Positions 32,900 to 45,782 of a DNA stretch of 64,000 nucleotides are shown piece after piece. Below the pieces are notes generated by a model that was given only the letters and a program-made list of their open reading frames with translations, was not told where the DNA came from and made no database searches. Origin of the DNA: Rotaria socialis (lineage: Eukaryota > Rotifera > Eurotatoria > Philodinida > Philodinidae); assembly GCA_905331475.1 (NCBI GenBank), contig CAJNYU010003862.1, forward strand, positions 58,466-122,465. Reading direction: 5' to 3'. The translations under genes were made by a program, and so were the position numbers. The first letter of the stretch is position 1, and each line of letters starts with the position of its first letter.

Positions 32900-33370
32900 G
32901 CAGAAACTGCCTTGAGTGGAAAAGTTAATAACACTATTTCATCTGAACATTTCCTTTCGTTTATATAACAAAATTACAAGAATATCCTGAAACTCTGAGC
33001 GAATTGGATTATTTACTTAGGGTATTGACTAAAGCTACCCTTCCTATTGGCTGAGTAACAGAATCGCACTTTTCTGTAGATTCATTATCTCATAAAGAAT
33101 ACAGTCTACTTCTTTCATGTTTTCAAGATATTGAAAAGACTTGCGAACGTACTTTGAAGGGATATTTTCCACGGTAATATCGTCACGTAAGTCCTAATTT
33201 TCTTCTAGATATTCAAAGCTCATCTATAGCATTCATTCTAGATTTTAGCCATAAAATAACGTAAGGATATTTCTATCTATTTGCCAGTCGAGGCGTATGA
33301 ACATGCATATATTTCAATAAAGAAATTCTCATTTAGCATTAGTATCTTTATTAGAGCAATCATGACTATC
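32900..33370 (+). pseudogene. Possible decayed transposase fragment
   Basis: The plus strand reads, with several stops, protein-like pieces such as LSHKEYSLLLSCFQDIEKTC, RTLKGYFP and SSIAFILDFSHKIT. The order 'conserved helix, then xLKxYFP, then IAxxLDxxxK' vaguely follows the C-terminal half of hAT transposases (IATxLDPRxK). It lies beside GC-rich hAT-like ends. This is a weak, memory-based resemblance and the reading is badly broken. Confidence 0.22.
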
Positions 33371-33447
33371 CTAAACTTCCTTAGACACGTTACAACGCAA
33401 GTACCATTTAGTATTTTATGGGAGTTAACTGAAAATTGAGCTGCAGG

Positions 33448-34190
33448 TAGAGTACTGCAGCCGGGCCGGGTAACCGGCACCCGACGCCTGAATCCGAGCA
33501 AAGATCCGGGTCGAGCTGAGGAATTTTTAAAAACCCTGCACCCGACCGGTCAAGCAATCAGATATAGAAAAAAACCATCAAATTCCTCAGATCATTCTCA
33601 ATAGCAGAGACAGGAGTTTGAATCCTATTGAGTTATAATTCACAGATGTATTCAATAGCCATGATGGGTCATCTAATCTACCTGACACTAACAAAAATGG
33701 ATTTATTACCGAACCTATATCCAGAATAAGAACCTGAGAAAGCTTCGGTCTTGGTCTGCTAAACCGTTTAGGTTCCGGAAATAGGTACAAAACCTCCAAG
33801 ATTCTTATCCTGGATATAGGTCCGGTAATAAACCGATTTTTTTAGACAGCACGATCAACATTGTTTTATTTATGTTAAAGAAACTTCGCCAAGTGTGATA
33901 GCTACCTTTTTTAACCCGATTCTCTTGATTCAGTCGTGATTTTAAGAAATGTTAGATGATTCTTTGTTAATTGATGAAAATAAAAATAGCGTTTTGTATT
34001 GTGTAAAATAATTTATCATGTAAAATAAAAGTTTGAAAAGTTGATCTCATTGAGATCAACTTACTTTTTAAACTATCAGTCAAGTTTTGATTACAACCCG
34101 GCAGGGTGCTGGGTATAGTTGCCCGGGTCTATGACCATCAGGTCCTGGCGGTTCTGGGTACGCGAAAAGTTGCACCAGTGCAGGACTCTA
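33448..34190. mobile_element. Possible hAT-like non-autonomous element
   Basis: GC-rich ends in AT-rich surroundings: left TAGAGTACTGCAGCCGGGCC at 33448, right ...GTGCAGGACTCTA ending at 34190, giving an imperfect terminal inverted repeat of about 12 bp (TAGAGTACTGCA against TAGAGTCCTGCA). Both ends contain CCCGG/GGTGC motifs. I find no matching 8-bp flanks, so either the ends are misplaced or the element is old. A separate fold-back element (33693-33843) is nested within. Confidence 0.35.
33693..33843. mobile_element. Fold-back element (nested MITE)
   Basis: About 150 bp with long imperfect inverted repeats: the left arm ATTTATTACCGAACCTATAT followed by CCAGAATAAGAA is complementary to the right arm TTCTTATCCTGG followed by ATATAGGTCCGGTAATAAAC, with three or four mismatches over 35 bp. 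No coding capacity and no clear target duplication. Confidence 0.65.
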
Positions 34191-34344
34191 CTATAGAAGT
34201 AGAGTGGGTGTTTTGTTTTCTTTAAAACAAACATCTACACCCTTAAAATTTATGTACATTGATTATATTATAAATGCTTGTTTTATTTTTTTTTATATAT
34301 ACGTAGTTTAATTAGAGAAAGTTACTTTCCTTTTCATGAAAACA

Positions 34345-35868
34345 TCAAATAGATTCTTTAAAAAAAAGTTTTTCTAATTGTTGTAAATTGGTTTTCAATT
34401 CTGCTATAACTGCATTGTCATCTGACGTTGATTGAAATTCTGGTTTAAGTGATGATATCGGTGATTCACGTTCAACATATTCTCGTAATACATAGTTCTT
34501 TCCAACTTCATAATGATAACGAGTATCGAAACATCGAGCCAATACACCATCGACGCGCATGAAAAATCGAAGTAGAATGAAAAATCCGCTAGGCATGCAA
34601 CGTATTTTCAATGTTAAATTTGATGTACCATTATCGGCCAGTTCATCTTCATAAAGTGTTAATTCATCATAGAATAATATTGGTTCTTGACGTTTGAGTT
34701 TTTCTAAGTCAAGCTGTTGATTTGTTGATTCAATACGCCAACTACTAGCACCCGACGAACATAGAGTCCCTAAACAGGAATAAAAAAACATTTCACACAA
34801 ATAATCCATTAATTAGCATGAAAACTTCTGTTAGTGGAAGAGATTTGTCACATTTAAATATTTCACTGGTAATATTACTATCAATTTGACTTGATAAACA
34901 TCTAATAGAAATAATAAATTACTTGTAGGTGTGAACTAGTTGGATCTATAAACTAAGCATATCTTCGTTTATCCTGGAGAATTCCATGGTATCTCGGCGA
35001 TTATATTGCAATAATAAGGGACATATTAAATCACATGAGATTCCTATTCTACGATAGGACTATGAAAACTCAGTATTGAATTTGATAATTTTCTCTCGAA
35101 ACACAATAGAGAATATTCAGTACAGGTTTGTTTTACTTCAAGATTATTTTCCTTACTAAAGGTCAAAAAGAAATGTCTTTCATCACGAAATATTTAATAA
35201 CAAATAAAGTCATACTTATTTAAAATCTCGATAACGTAAAATCCATTTTCTTATGAGTCGACACACTAGATATCATTAAAATAAAGATCCTCGGAGAAAC
35301 TAGAAAGAGTCTATTCTTAATTGTCAACTCAATGGAGATTAATTTTTGACTTAGCATTTAAAATCCGTACGAGTCCGGATTGATGCAACTGTCATGAGCA
35401 TCATGTTTTTTGAGACCCTACTGGAAAAAACTATATCACTGTGACTATCTTATATTCAATTTGATTTAAACAAATAATCAATTAAGTCTATAAATATTGA
35501 TATTTGACAATATTACCTTTATATTTCGTTGTATATGTCCAATCATACGGTTTAACATAATCCAATTCTCTATCTTTACTACGCGATTTTGTCCACACGT
35601 CACTCATTGATACTTTAGGAACATGTTCTAGATTATTATACATATCAATAGATTTCAATGCATCGAATGCATTGAATCGAATTTCAAAATTATTCTCTAA
35701 ATGAATTATTTTTAATGTTGTTTTATCGAATATCATTTCGGGTAGATGAGTTGTTTTTAAATCTTGTTCATATTCTTGACGTATTGACCCTTCCGATGAT
35801 AATATTGAACCATGCGTCGTACTAATTGACCATTCATTATTAAATATAATAGGTTGAGAATGTGACAT
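34345..35868 (-). CDS. TIPRL: TIP41-like protein (TOR/PP2A regulatory)
   Basis: Two exons: 35516-35868 (start ATG at 35868) and 34345-34769, joined by a phase-1 intron of about 750 bp. The product is about 258 residues, close to the family's 270. TIP41 signatures are clear: LPEMIFDKTTLKI, KPYDWTYTTKYKG at the exon border, then QEPILFYDELTLYEDELADNG, MPSGFFILLRFFMRVDGVL and DTRYHYEVGKNYVLREY. In animals TIPRL binds and inhibits PP2A-type catalytic subunits, and in yeast Tip41 acts with TAP42 in TOR signalling. No membrane segment belongs to the protein; the hydrophobic stretch upstream of the chosen ATG is out of the family alignment. It lies just downstream of SLC12A9 on the same strand. Confidence 0.95.
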
Positions 35869-36065
35869 CTTAAATAGACACACACAGAAAACAAAAACAA
35901 GAACACATACAAAGATTATTATTAGTGCAAATAAAGAAAAACCATTCAGACAAATAAGACAAAACACTTATTAAATAAGTCAATAAACAAGAAAGCGAAA
36001 CAAAATAAAAGAGATTAAAAGACAGATACGAAATATTCTGACACGAAACGTTTTTTAATAGAAAA

Positions 36066-39000
36066 TTATAATTGAGTGCATGTCACAGATGAAACACCAT
36101 GTACAAACATAACAGGTGGCAGATCATGTGACAATAGATCGAGAACGCGCATATAGCGTGGCGAAAGGTTTTTATCTTTCGGTGGCCGAGGTAAATATAA
36201 ATAGAGGCATGATGTACTGTCACATTGTTGTCGAATAAGTTCATTAACACCGCGAACATAAACATCGCTTATGTCAATAAATGAGTTTGTTGTTGCCGCT
36301 GCGATCCCTGTTGTTGTTGCTTGTTGTTCGACTGGTATTGTTGCTGCGCTATCGTTTATTGTTGATGTATTATTTAATAGACTTGTTACATTTTCCCAAG
36401 CGATCATTCGTGTTTGAGCATTGATACGAAGTTGACTGAGTAGTTCATCGAGATGTTGTTGAGTACGAAGTGCATTGTCGTTGATTGCATCAATGCATAG
36501 AAAAACACGAAGTGTAGCACGGGTTTTCCATGGTTTGACCATCGATAGAATTGTAGCTAATTGAAGCATATAAAGACATGTAACATCGAATTGAGTGGAA
36601 GTTTCCGGAAAGATAAAATTAACCTTAATGGAAACGCAAATAAATATTTATTTTTATTTTGAAATTCGAGTCCGAGAGGATTCTAATCGTAGACTTACTG
36701 GCCAAATGTCGACAAAAACTTTTCGTTTATTTACTTCAATATCATCTTTTTGTAGTTGATGAAAATTTCGTGCCAGACATATACTTTTATTTAGATTAAG
36801 TGCATCTTTGATAATTTGAACATAGGAATAAACATCAAGTTCTTTATCTTCGTCTTCCTGGCGTAATTCTAAATGAATTAATTTAGATAATACAAAATTC
36901 CCATGAAAGAAAACTATTTATCTTTACCTCCAAAATTAAATATAGGAAACATATCATTGCCATTGATTGCAGCTGAACTATTAAAAGAATGCAATGTTAT
37001 CGTACTAGCACCTTCCATAACACCCGATTGAATTATTGGTTGTTGATGAAAGGTTGGTGCAGTCATTGGATTGACAGGTGTGCTAGATTTAAGCCAACGT
37101 CGTTTAAAGAATGCACGATTACGTAATTTATCTTCGGGCAAAGCGCTATCATAAAAGCCAAGAATAACCGTGTTTGGACGAAGACCACCTAGTAAAAAGA
37201 AAACATTTATTCAAACAACAGTTCACTAATACATATTTTGCGCGTCGGCTATAGATTCGATTAGATTTTGTAAAGAACTAAGCGAATCATGTTCTCACAT
37301 CCAACTCCGATATTCAATATTTACCTAATCCTGATAATCGCATTAATTGTAGCACACCATCGCGAATCGTTGGTGCCAATGTCATATCAACAAATGCTTT
37401 GATTTTCATATTATCTATTAATGCAACCCAATAGGGATATTCTTGTGAACAAAGATCAGCTGAGCCAGTGTCCATTTGTCCTGTTTTAACATGACCTAAT
37501 ATGAAAAGGCCACCTTTTTTCATGTCATTAACAAAATCAATTAGATTAATAGATGAACGTGGATTAGCAACAAGCAATAGCATTTGTGGTCGCCAAAACT
37601 TCACATGTTCTTTACGTGGATCAAGTAGCAGAAGATATTTTCGAACCTGAAAAATTCCAATTAAAAAATAAGCAAAAGCAATTTTTCGATATTGAAAATT
37701 GAACCTGATGAAATATAAGAGCCTGTGAAATTGAACCCCATGAAGCTCGGGGGAAATCTCTTAAATGTAGCATACAAATAAAACCGATTAAAATTCCAAT
37801 AGCAATAGAAGCATAAGCAGCGGATACTATAAAACACATGATGATCGATCCTACAGCACCTAGTAAAGCAGTATGCCATGAAAAATATTTAAATGTTGGT
37901 CGAAAGTTTGGCGCCGATGCTAAATCAAGTGCCAAACAGGATAAATTAACCGCAAAATAGGCAAGAAGAAAAAATATGGTTACAATCGGTGCAATTTTAT
38001 TCATTGAACCAATGAATAAAGTTAACTAAAACAAAATTGAAAACTATGCTTCAAAACAGAACCATTTTTTTTAATATCGAGCTTACTTGCACGAGTATAA
38101 ACGTAAATATAACAGCAGCCCATGGATTACCGTGACGAGTTGTTCCAGCACGAATCCAACTAAGTACTGACCCTAAATAACAAAGCAATCATCATAGATT
38201 AAATATTCGAACTATTTTATTATTCTCATTTCACGCATATTGAACTCAATCGAAAATTTTCATCAACACTCATCACTTCTTTTGTATTATTTTTTCTAAC
38301 ATCTGGATAGAGATAATGACTGTTTGAATTAATTTACGTAGATAAAGTATTCATAAACGTATCAATTTTTCTCGTGGCGTAATTGAAAATGATAAATCAG
38401 TTAGATAGAGAAATACGTCTAGATTTTATGTCAGCTTTTCATGTCCTCTTATTTTCCCACGCTGTCAACCCATAATGATCTTGAAATCGAGGTCATTGTT
38501 AATCTAAAACACGATCGACACTTTCCATCCTATGGAATACTCTACTTGTTTCAACAATGTATTCTTCGTATAAAAAACTATCTCTAAGCGACAGAGAAAT
38601 AAATTCATACCAAAAATTTCATCTACTGCTAGTGCCTCTAAAATTCTCGATGCACCAATAAGTCCAGATAAACAAGCGGAAAACACTGCAGCTATGATTC
38701 CAATAATTACAAATGGTGCCCAAATATTAACATCTTGTAAAAATAAATAATTGTTAGTCAATGTATAACTAAAACAAAAGAGAAAAAATAAAAAATTTGA
38801 AAAAAATAAAATTTCAACAAACCGGTCGGTGGTCGCTGCCATGAGTAATGTTTCAGTAATAAATATAAAAAATACAAAAAATATAGCAGCAATAGAACCA
38901 ATTGGAATACTTCGACTTGGTCGCTTCAATTCTCCTACAATAAAGCATAAAATTAAATTTTCGCTTTTGTCTAAAGGAAACATACTGATTTTTCTTATCC

Positions 39001-40267
39001 TTTCGTAGTGAGCACAACTCTATTCATATCAAATTACATTATTTCTGCGCGTGGCTCGTTCTGAGAAGATAACATGAGAGAAAAATATTGGTCTTACTAT
39101 AGCTTTTCTAAGTGTGAGTCGTAAAATTAGGCAAAACAACGTTCAAGCTTTTTTTCTGTAATTTTCTGATCGTGAATAAACGAACTGTTTTTAATCGTAT
39201 GAAAATCATCTTTTTTCTTTACCTGACATATTAGCTCCAGCCAATAAACCAGTTATACTCGAGAAGAGTACACCGAAAACAGTCGCAAAATTCATTACAT
39301 CACCAGTTGTATAATCAATAGTATAGTTAGCATAGGTATTTTCTCGAAATGTTGCAGCACTAAAACCTGTATAATGTCCATAGAGAAAGTCAGATGCATT
39401 TATAGCGTATGGAGGATGTTCATAGGCGTATGCATTAACTTTTGGTATGATTACATCTTGTGAACCTTTGACGAAAAATGAAACGACAACCATAAGATAA
39501 ACAAAACTAACAAGAATAAATATAAAAAATGTTGCCATAGAAAATAATGATGAACCAAACAAACACGTGATAAGACTTATAATATTAATTATTGTTCCAT
39601 ATAAAAATCTCCACCAATGAGAATCTTGAAAAGCGCTTGCTTTACTTCCTGGTCCAAAGCTATCGACTAAAGCTTCAACAAGAGCTGCAACACTTTGACC
39701 ATTACCGATAACATTCGCAAAGAAAAAAAGAACGCCTATTGATCCACCGAATTCCGGTCCCAATGCTCGCGATATCATATGATAGACGCCACCACCTTCA
39801 ATAGCTCCATTTGTTGCCAATGAGCAAACACTTAATAACGTACAAAAAAGTATAAGAAAACAGAGACCAAGCTGTAGTAATGCTTGTAGAATTCCAGCAT
39901 ATGCAACAACAAAACCAATACGCATAAATAATGATATTGAAAACATTGATAAAGCAATAGGACAAAATACTCCTGGTATTGTACGTAGAGTCCGTTTAGA
40001 ATTATGCGATAGAAATTCAACTCCTTCATTGGTTGTTTCAATAACTGGCGCATGTGGTAATGAGTTATTAATGGAATTTATATTTTGTAAAGATGCTGTT
40101 GATGCTCCTTGACTACCCGTTGATAAATCGAAACGTTCATAGGATGATAAATGACGACTCAATATGGGAAAATCTTCACGCCGTGCTGTATTCGGACTTG
40201 TATTGGCTCCATTTGATGAGAAAATCGTGCGACGCAATGTTGATCGAATACGGCTGAAACCGTTCAT
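36066..40267 (-). CDS. SLC12A9: Solute carrier family 12 member 9-like cotransporter
   Basis: About ten minus-strand exons: 39223-40267, about 38830-38940, 38628-38768, 38090-38173, about 37702-38025, 37327-37648, 36930-37190, 36700-36883 and 36066-36624. The N-terminal 90 residues are cytosolic; membrane helices begin near [20 protein letters not shown]. Diagnostic segments: [70 protein letters not shown] split from [12 protein letters not shown], and the terminal [18 protein letters not shown]. These follow SLC12A9 (CCC-interacting protein 1) more closely than NKCC or KCC. Family members are amino-acid/cation-chloride carrier relatives; the animal protein's substrate is not firmly known and it is reported to associate with other SLC12 carriers. 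Several introns are only 50-70 nt. The gene is divergent from the tocopherol cyclase-like gene at 41.6 kb. Confidence 0.93.
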
Positions 40268-41621
40268 CTAAAATTTGCAAAAAAAAGAAAATTTTTCAAC
40301 ATACAAGATTATGCAAGCATATAAGTCATCGTATTCTCTCATATGAGACACTGAATCGTATGACAAATATAACCGGAGATGAATAAATATATGGGCAGTC
40401 TTTCTTTTCTTCGATCATGATCATCAACACAAAATATTTCTTTCTTTCTTCTTCGAACGTCGCCAAGTTGATATGAATCAGATGCCTCTAGATGAATGGT
40501 TAAATAGTTTGTCGCATCATAAAAATGATCTTGATAGATGTCACTAGAAGCAGTCGATAGGAAATAGAAGATTTAGGAATATAGTCTCAATCTCAAAACA
40601 CCAGAAGGAAGTGTTACAAAGAAAGTTACGCTTACTGATGTCACATCAACTATTAAATGTAAGCTGAATAGAAGGACAACATCTTTAGCAATCAATCATT
40701 AGTAGTGTTCTGTGGATGATTACTCATTTACCTTTGATTTTAAAAGTAACAGCTGTTGATACTAATATTTTTCTCATGTCATGTTAACTTAAAACTATTG
40801 TGTTAGAAGATTTAACGCTCATGAATCAAATTGTTTATAAAACAAAAACAAAAAGGTTCTCAAGACACATACCGGTTCCCTGAAAAAGCTTCCCTTTTCG
40901 AAAGTCCACATTTTCTTCGTACGTTGAATCGATTATTTCCACCACAAAAAAAACAAGAAAATAAAACTTCATGTTGATTCAATAAAATGTCGTGCCTTCT
41001 TTTTCAATATCAATATCAAATTATATTCCTCTTGAAATTCGATGTGGATAGGGAATTTTGTTTTGACTCACCTTAATTTTCTGTTGTTATTCGTGTGTGC
41101 GTGTGCAGTGTCTTACCTTCATATTTTTTACCTCATATGTGATTTGTACGTGTTCATGATCGAATGGCAAAAATGTGTTTTATGACTATTAAACTGTTTT
41201 CGTTTATTTTTCCCATGAATTATGTTTATTTAAAGAAACCACCGTTCTTTTTTTCATTTTTGTTTACTTTTCTCCAGAGAGGTCATTTGATTCTATTTTG
41301 TTTTGTGTGAAATTACAAAGACTGGTCAGTGACTACTATCAATATATGGCACGACAGTTATCTTCGGGAACATCGGTGACTCATCGGTCCTTTGCTACCC
41401 ACACAAACTTCTCAGATTCAAGATATATTTGTTCCGGCTTGAATGCATCGTTCTTTAGAACTGCAACGTCTTTAAAACATAGAAAAAATACGTCAATTTG
41501 TAGGAAAAAAGAAAAAAAGCATAATTTCACCATTGAATAACGCACATACACTGTAAAACTCGAAAGAGAACAAAAGATAAAACGACGAAAACCCAAAAGA
41601 GTATAAAATTCGTAAAAGTAT
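40268..41621. promoter_or_regulatory. Divergent intergenic region (SLC12A9 / tocopherol cyclase-like)
   Basis: About 1.35 kb separates the start codons of two oppositely transcribed genes, so both promoters should lie here. No TATA box or defined motif can be assigned by eye. The small frames at 41298-41596 overlap on both strands and look like chance. Confidence 0.4.
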
Positions 41622-43035
41622 ATGAATCTACCTGTCGTTATTCTATTTTTCTCTTCTGTCTATTTTTCACCTAAATCTCGAATGTTTGCATTACGACTCG
41701 TAACGAGTGTCTGTATATTTGCTACACTCATCTATTTACTCTTTAACTACTCATCCGTCGAGCTTGTCTTTCATCCTGATCGCTATCATGGTACAAGTAT
41801 TTTTTTTTAGCTTATACAATTATTAATAAATGCCGCTTATTCTAGGCCATGAAATTCAAAAGGGAATCTTTTTTGAAGGCTGGTATTACAAAATAGTTCT
41901 AAATGATTATGAAAATACATTGGTTGTTATTCCCGGTGTGCATATGAATGATAGCAATCGACATTCATTCATTATGATTGCTTACGGGAATATTTCGCAT
42001 TATTTTCGATTTCCCTATGAAACAATATCCTCGTCTACTGATGAATTCCATTTTACGATTGATAATAAAAAAAATATTTTCTCCTATGATCAACTTATCG
42101 TTGATGTTAAACCAAATAGTGATGACGATGCAACAGAAAGCTTTCAACTGAATTTAACTCTATCATCAAATCTACTCGTACCCGATTTATTTTGGATTTT
42201 ACCAGGCACCATGGGCCCATATTCGTGGATACCAACTATGCAATGTTATCATCATGTTCTTAGTATGAAAACTACTATTCATGGTTCAATGCAAATGAAT
42301 CAAAATGCAAAACAGACTATTTCGGGTATTGGTTACATAGAAAAAGACTGGGGAAATTCATTTCCATCGATATGGATTTGGGGTCAAGCAAATCAATGGG
42401 AACATCTTCCGGCAACATCATCAGCTAGTATATTTTTTTCATTAGCACTTATTCCATGGTATTTTAATCTTGAATTTGCTGGATTTCTTATTGTTTTTGA
42501 ACATAATAATGAATTTTATCGTTTTAATACCTATTTACAATCGATTATTCATGATTTAATGATTGATCCAGATACGCATGAAATTTCATTTGATGTTTAT
42601 GATGTTTTATTTCAATATAAACTTCATGTGAGTAGTTATTCTAATGGCTTAAATAATATTGATGGTGCTCTGTTATATGGGCCACGTTCTGATCGAATGA
42701 TAAAATATGTAAAAGAACTTCTGACAAAAAATATTCATTTTGATGTTCGATTATCGAAATTAGTCCAAAATATGACATCGAACAACGACGACAACAATCT
42801 ATTTATTAAACATGGATATTATGAAGAGATTATTTTTCAAGGACGCGCCCAAAGTGTTGCTTTAGAAATAACTGGTAATGTGAAATGGTTAAGTGAAAAA
42901 TTTCGTCAAGCATATGAAAATATTTATCCATGGAATTTTTCATTAATACGAAGTATAGTTATGCATTATAAATTAATATTAACAAGTATCTTGACTATGA
43001 TCATTATGTCGTTTATTTTTGCGAAATGTCGATGA
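41622..43035 (+). CDS. Tocopherol cyclase-like membrane protein
   Basis: Two exons, 41622-41790 and 41846-43035, with a 55-nt GT...AG intron (phase 1). The start may be 41622 or the internal ATG at about 41682 (MFALRLVTSVCIFATLIYLL), which begins a hydrophobic anchor. Across the splice the frame reads FHPDRYHGHEIQKGIFFEGW, then YYKIV, the N-terminal signature of the tocopherol cyclase family. The second signature, GYIEKDWGNSFPSIWIWGQA, is also intact. A C-terminal hydrophobic helix (LILTSILTMIIMSFIF) precedes the end. Plant and cyanobacterial relatives close the chromanol ring in vitamin E synthesis; animals do not make vitamin E, so the substrate here is unknown. Likely horizontally acquired, then supplied with an intron. 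Confidence 0.85.
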
Positions 43036-44146
43036 ACCCTAGACAATTTTTTCAGTATCCTCCAAATGCAACATTATGAATCGATAGAAAGTTTTTTTCA
43101 AATGTATTAGAGCCGTAAAATTCATAAGAATGAACTAGATGGATTTTTGATAAAGAAGAATAATGAAAATCTTGATAGAATTACATATAGTTTTATGTGT
43201 TTAAATGTCAATAGAATGATCTCAAATGTAATTACTCGAAAGATAATTATTTGATTCGATACATTGACATGTGAAGTAAAAGACAATATTCGAATATCTT
43301 CATTTTGGACTCAAGCAACTCGGCTAATTGTTTTCCCGTGAATCATGCCGAGGTAGATTTATGATTCTTTTCTCATGTGAATTAGCATATTCTTAGCCTC
43401 TTCGTTCTTCAAATAAGAAAAAAAGTTGTTGGCACAATCCCTGTAGGACTAAAATGTGAAACACGATGAAACTCCTTTTCTGGAATCTGTTAATCACGGT
43501 CGGTGATGGTCTATGGAGCTTCTCTGTTACGGCCTGTATGATGATGTATGGAGTCTCTAGAAACCATCACAAACTGTTACAGAGAAAACAATTAATTAAT
43601 TTCTCTGTAGCGGTGTGTGGGGAGGGGATCCGAGGGATGGATTCAAATTTCTACCCTATCTACTTCAACGCTCCTTTCAGATTGTGTTTCACAGAAACGA
43701 TGTTTAAACTGATCAATAGTCTTGCTTGTCATATTATAATTTTTAGATCTAAGAAAGGATTGCACTTGTTTGAAATAAACAGAGAGGTGGAAGCAGAAGT
43801 CCACTAAATGAATCTGACGAAAGTTTTGTTCCCCGCCTAATTCAAGCTGACCCTTATTGTTGAAAAGTTTTCTTCTGAAATGAAGATTCAAATGATCGCT
43901 GTCTTTGACTACGATAGTGATGAATAGTCAATTTGTTCTTGCAGTTCTTTGTTTATGATTTATTTTATCACAAGAGCAAAATACAATAACTATAAACCTA
44001 TAACTAGAAAATAACATTGCTATTACTTTTTTTAATCGTTTTAAATCTTGAAAGTTCAACAGTCGAAGAATAAAAATCAGACGAAAGATCATAATTGAAT
44101 TGTTAGCTTTCAAAGAACAGGTTCACCTTATCATATCTAATTTGAC
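43036..44146. other. Intergenic between convergent genes
   Basis: About 1.1 kb between the 3' ends of the tocopherol cyclase-like gene (plus) and the CDF transporter (minus). A frame at 43466-43807 has no recognised motif. Apart from short complementary words near 43505-43585 I see no structure. Confidence 0.4.
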
Positions 44147-45782
44147 TCAGCATGAATGACTAACTGGCAACGCTTCACAACATTGTAACGGACCACATTC
44201 CGTATTATTAGACACACATTGATAATGGCAACCAAGTTTTGCAAATTCATCCGTAGGCTAAATAAATTAAAGAAAAAAGTCAACGACAAAAATAAATTAA
44301 AAAACAACTAGACCAATGCAAATTCCGGTTGTATTGTAACATGATCGATATGAAGCGTTTCAAATATGAAGTTAATATCTTGATATTTCGTTATGATATT
44401 TTCCGTTGTATTAAATACAACATGAACTGTTGCTAAAGTTTTCTGTGGTGTCAATCGCCAAATATGCAGTTCATGAATACTGGATATACCAGGAACCTAA
44501 CACGAAAAATTTCAAGTTGTGTATTAGTTTTTTTCCAGTCAAATAAAGTCAAATGATTACAAACAGAATCACGGAGTAAATTTTCAACTTGATCTACTTT
44601 AAGATTGCATGGATTGGCCTGTAGAACGAGATGCATGACATCACGCACTAGAAAAACAAAATATTTAATAAACTATAATGAATTGCGTCTTCATACTGGG
44701 AATAGAAATCATAAATAAGTAGGATAGAAAAAGAAAACAGCAAATCGTAGGATCAACAAGTCGACTGAATAATACTCGAGCGTCGTGTTTCTCTGGTAAG
44801 AGTACCAATAAAATTCCGCATGCTAATATAGTCAACGGACCAAGTAACATATTCAAAATTTGAAGATAGGAATGACGAACTGATAACGTGTCGGTTATAA
44901 GCACTAGAATAGGAAAAGTATTTCGAAAAATCCGATTCATTCGTTCGTACATACATGATTTTGATATTAGTGTTTTTGGTAAGGGCTGTTTTAAACTTGG
45001 TCGTCGCTGTTTTAATTGCCTGTTCATTTTAATTGAACGTTTTATAACAATATCTAAATCATTTTGTTATTTCTGTAGAGGATTCAAATTCGAGTCGTAC
45101 TTACAAAGTCTTATGAGTCCTAGTGAACAATTTGAAATAGTAGCGTAAATTCCGATGCCAAGAATAAAATACGGATGATCAATTAGACTGTGTATATGTT
45201 CTAAAGAAAACATTTTTTATCGAAAAAAATACACTCGATTTTTCCTATAGAAACATACCATGACCATGAGCAGTAAATATCGCTGAACTGTTGCTTTCTC
45301 GTTTTGGTATAATAAAAACGACGTCAATTAAATGTTTAATGCTTTCGAGAAACACCGAAATAGACAATGAAAGAAAACTAACGAAAGCAACCAATTCACC
45401 GACAACACCGACTGATTATAAATTAAGAAGACTATACTAGTTTTTCTTTTATCACAATCGAATTTTTACCTCGAGCTAATCCATATGTTTGTCGAGATGT
45501 ATATGTAAATTGAATCTATTATATGGTGTAAAAGTATTAAATCCGTATATATATTTTTTTTTTTGTAACTTACTCTTCGTGAAACAATTCGTACTGTGCA
45601 TAGAATAGCTTGACAAAGATGATAATAACCATCAAGAAGCATTACCACTAATGAACAAAAAATAGAATTATGCTCGTCATTAATCATAATATGTTCTTAC
45701 CACTGTGACAAGCATGATAACCCACAGTTTCGAGTATAAACAAGATGATGTTGTTTATGAGTAGAGCAACAGGCAAGAGCAT
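44147..45782 (-). CDS. Cation diffusion facilitator (ZnT/SLC30-like) transporter
   Basis: Start ATG at 45782, first exon 45701-45782 (MLLPVALLINNIILFILETV), then exons near 45600-45676, 45472-45517, 45289-45405, 45105-45208, 44693-45049, about 44576-44655, 44320-44497 and 44147-44253. CDF features: LLDGYYHLCQAI in TM2, SRQTYGLAR before TM3, VGVVGELVAFVSFLSLSISV then FLESIKHLI in TM3, and the cytosolic ferredoxin-like C-terminal domain with RDVMHLVLQANP and VPGISSIHELHIWRLTP. The product is about 400 residues, ending in a Cys-rich tail (CHYQCVSNNTECGPLQCCEA). The canonical HxxxD metal ligands of TM2 and TM5 appear replaced (see findings). No His-rich loop. Most introns are 45-80 nt. Confidence 0.8.

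Noticed and set aside
43505..43600. Complementary words around GGTGATGGT...ACCATCACAA
   Set aside because: Short and imperfect; no flanking duplications or second copy to support a mobile element.
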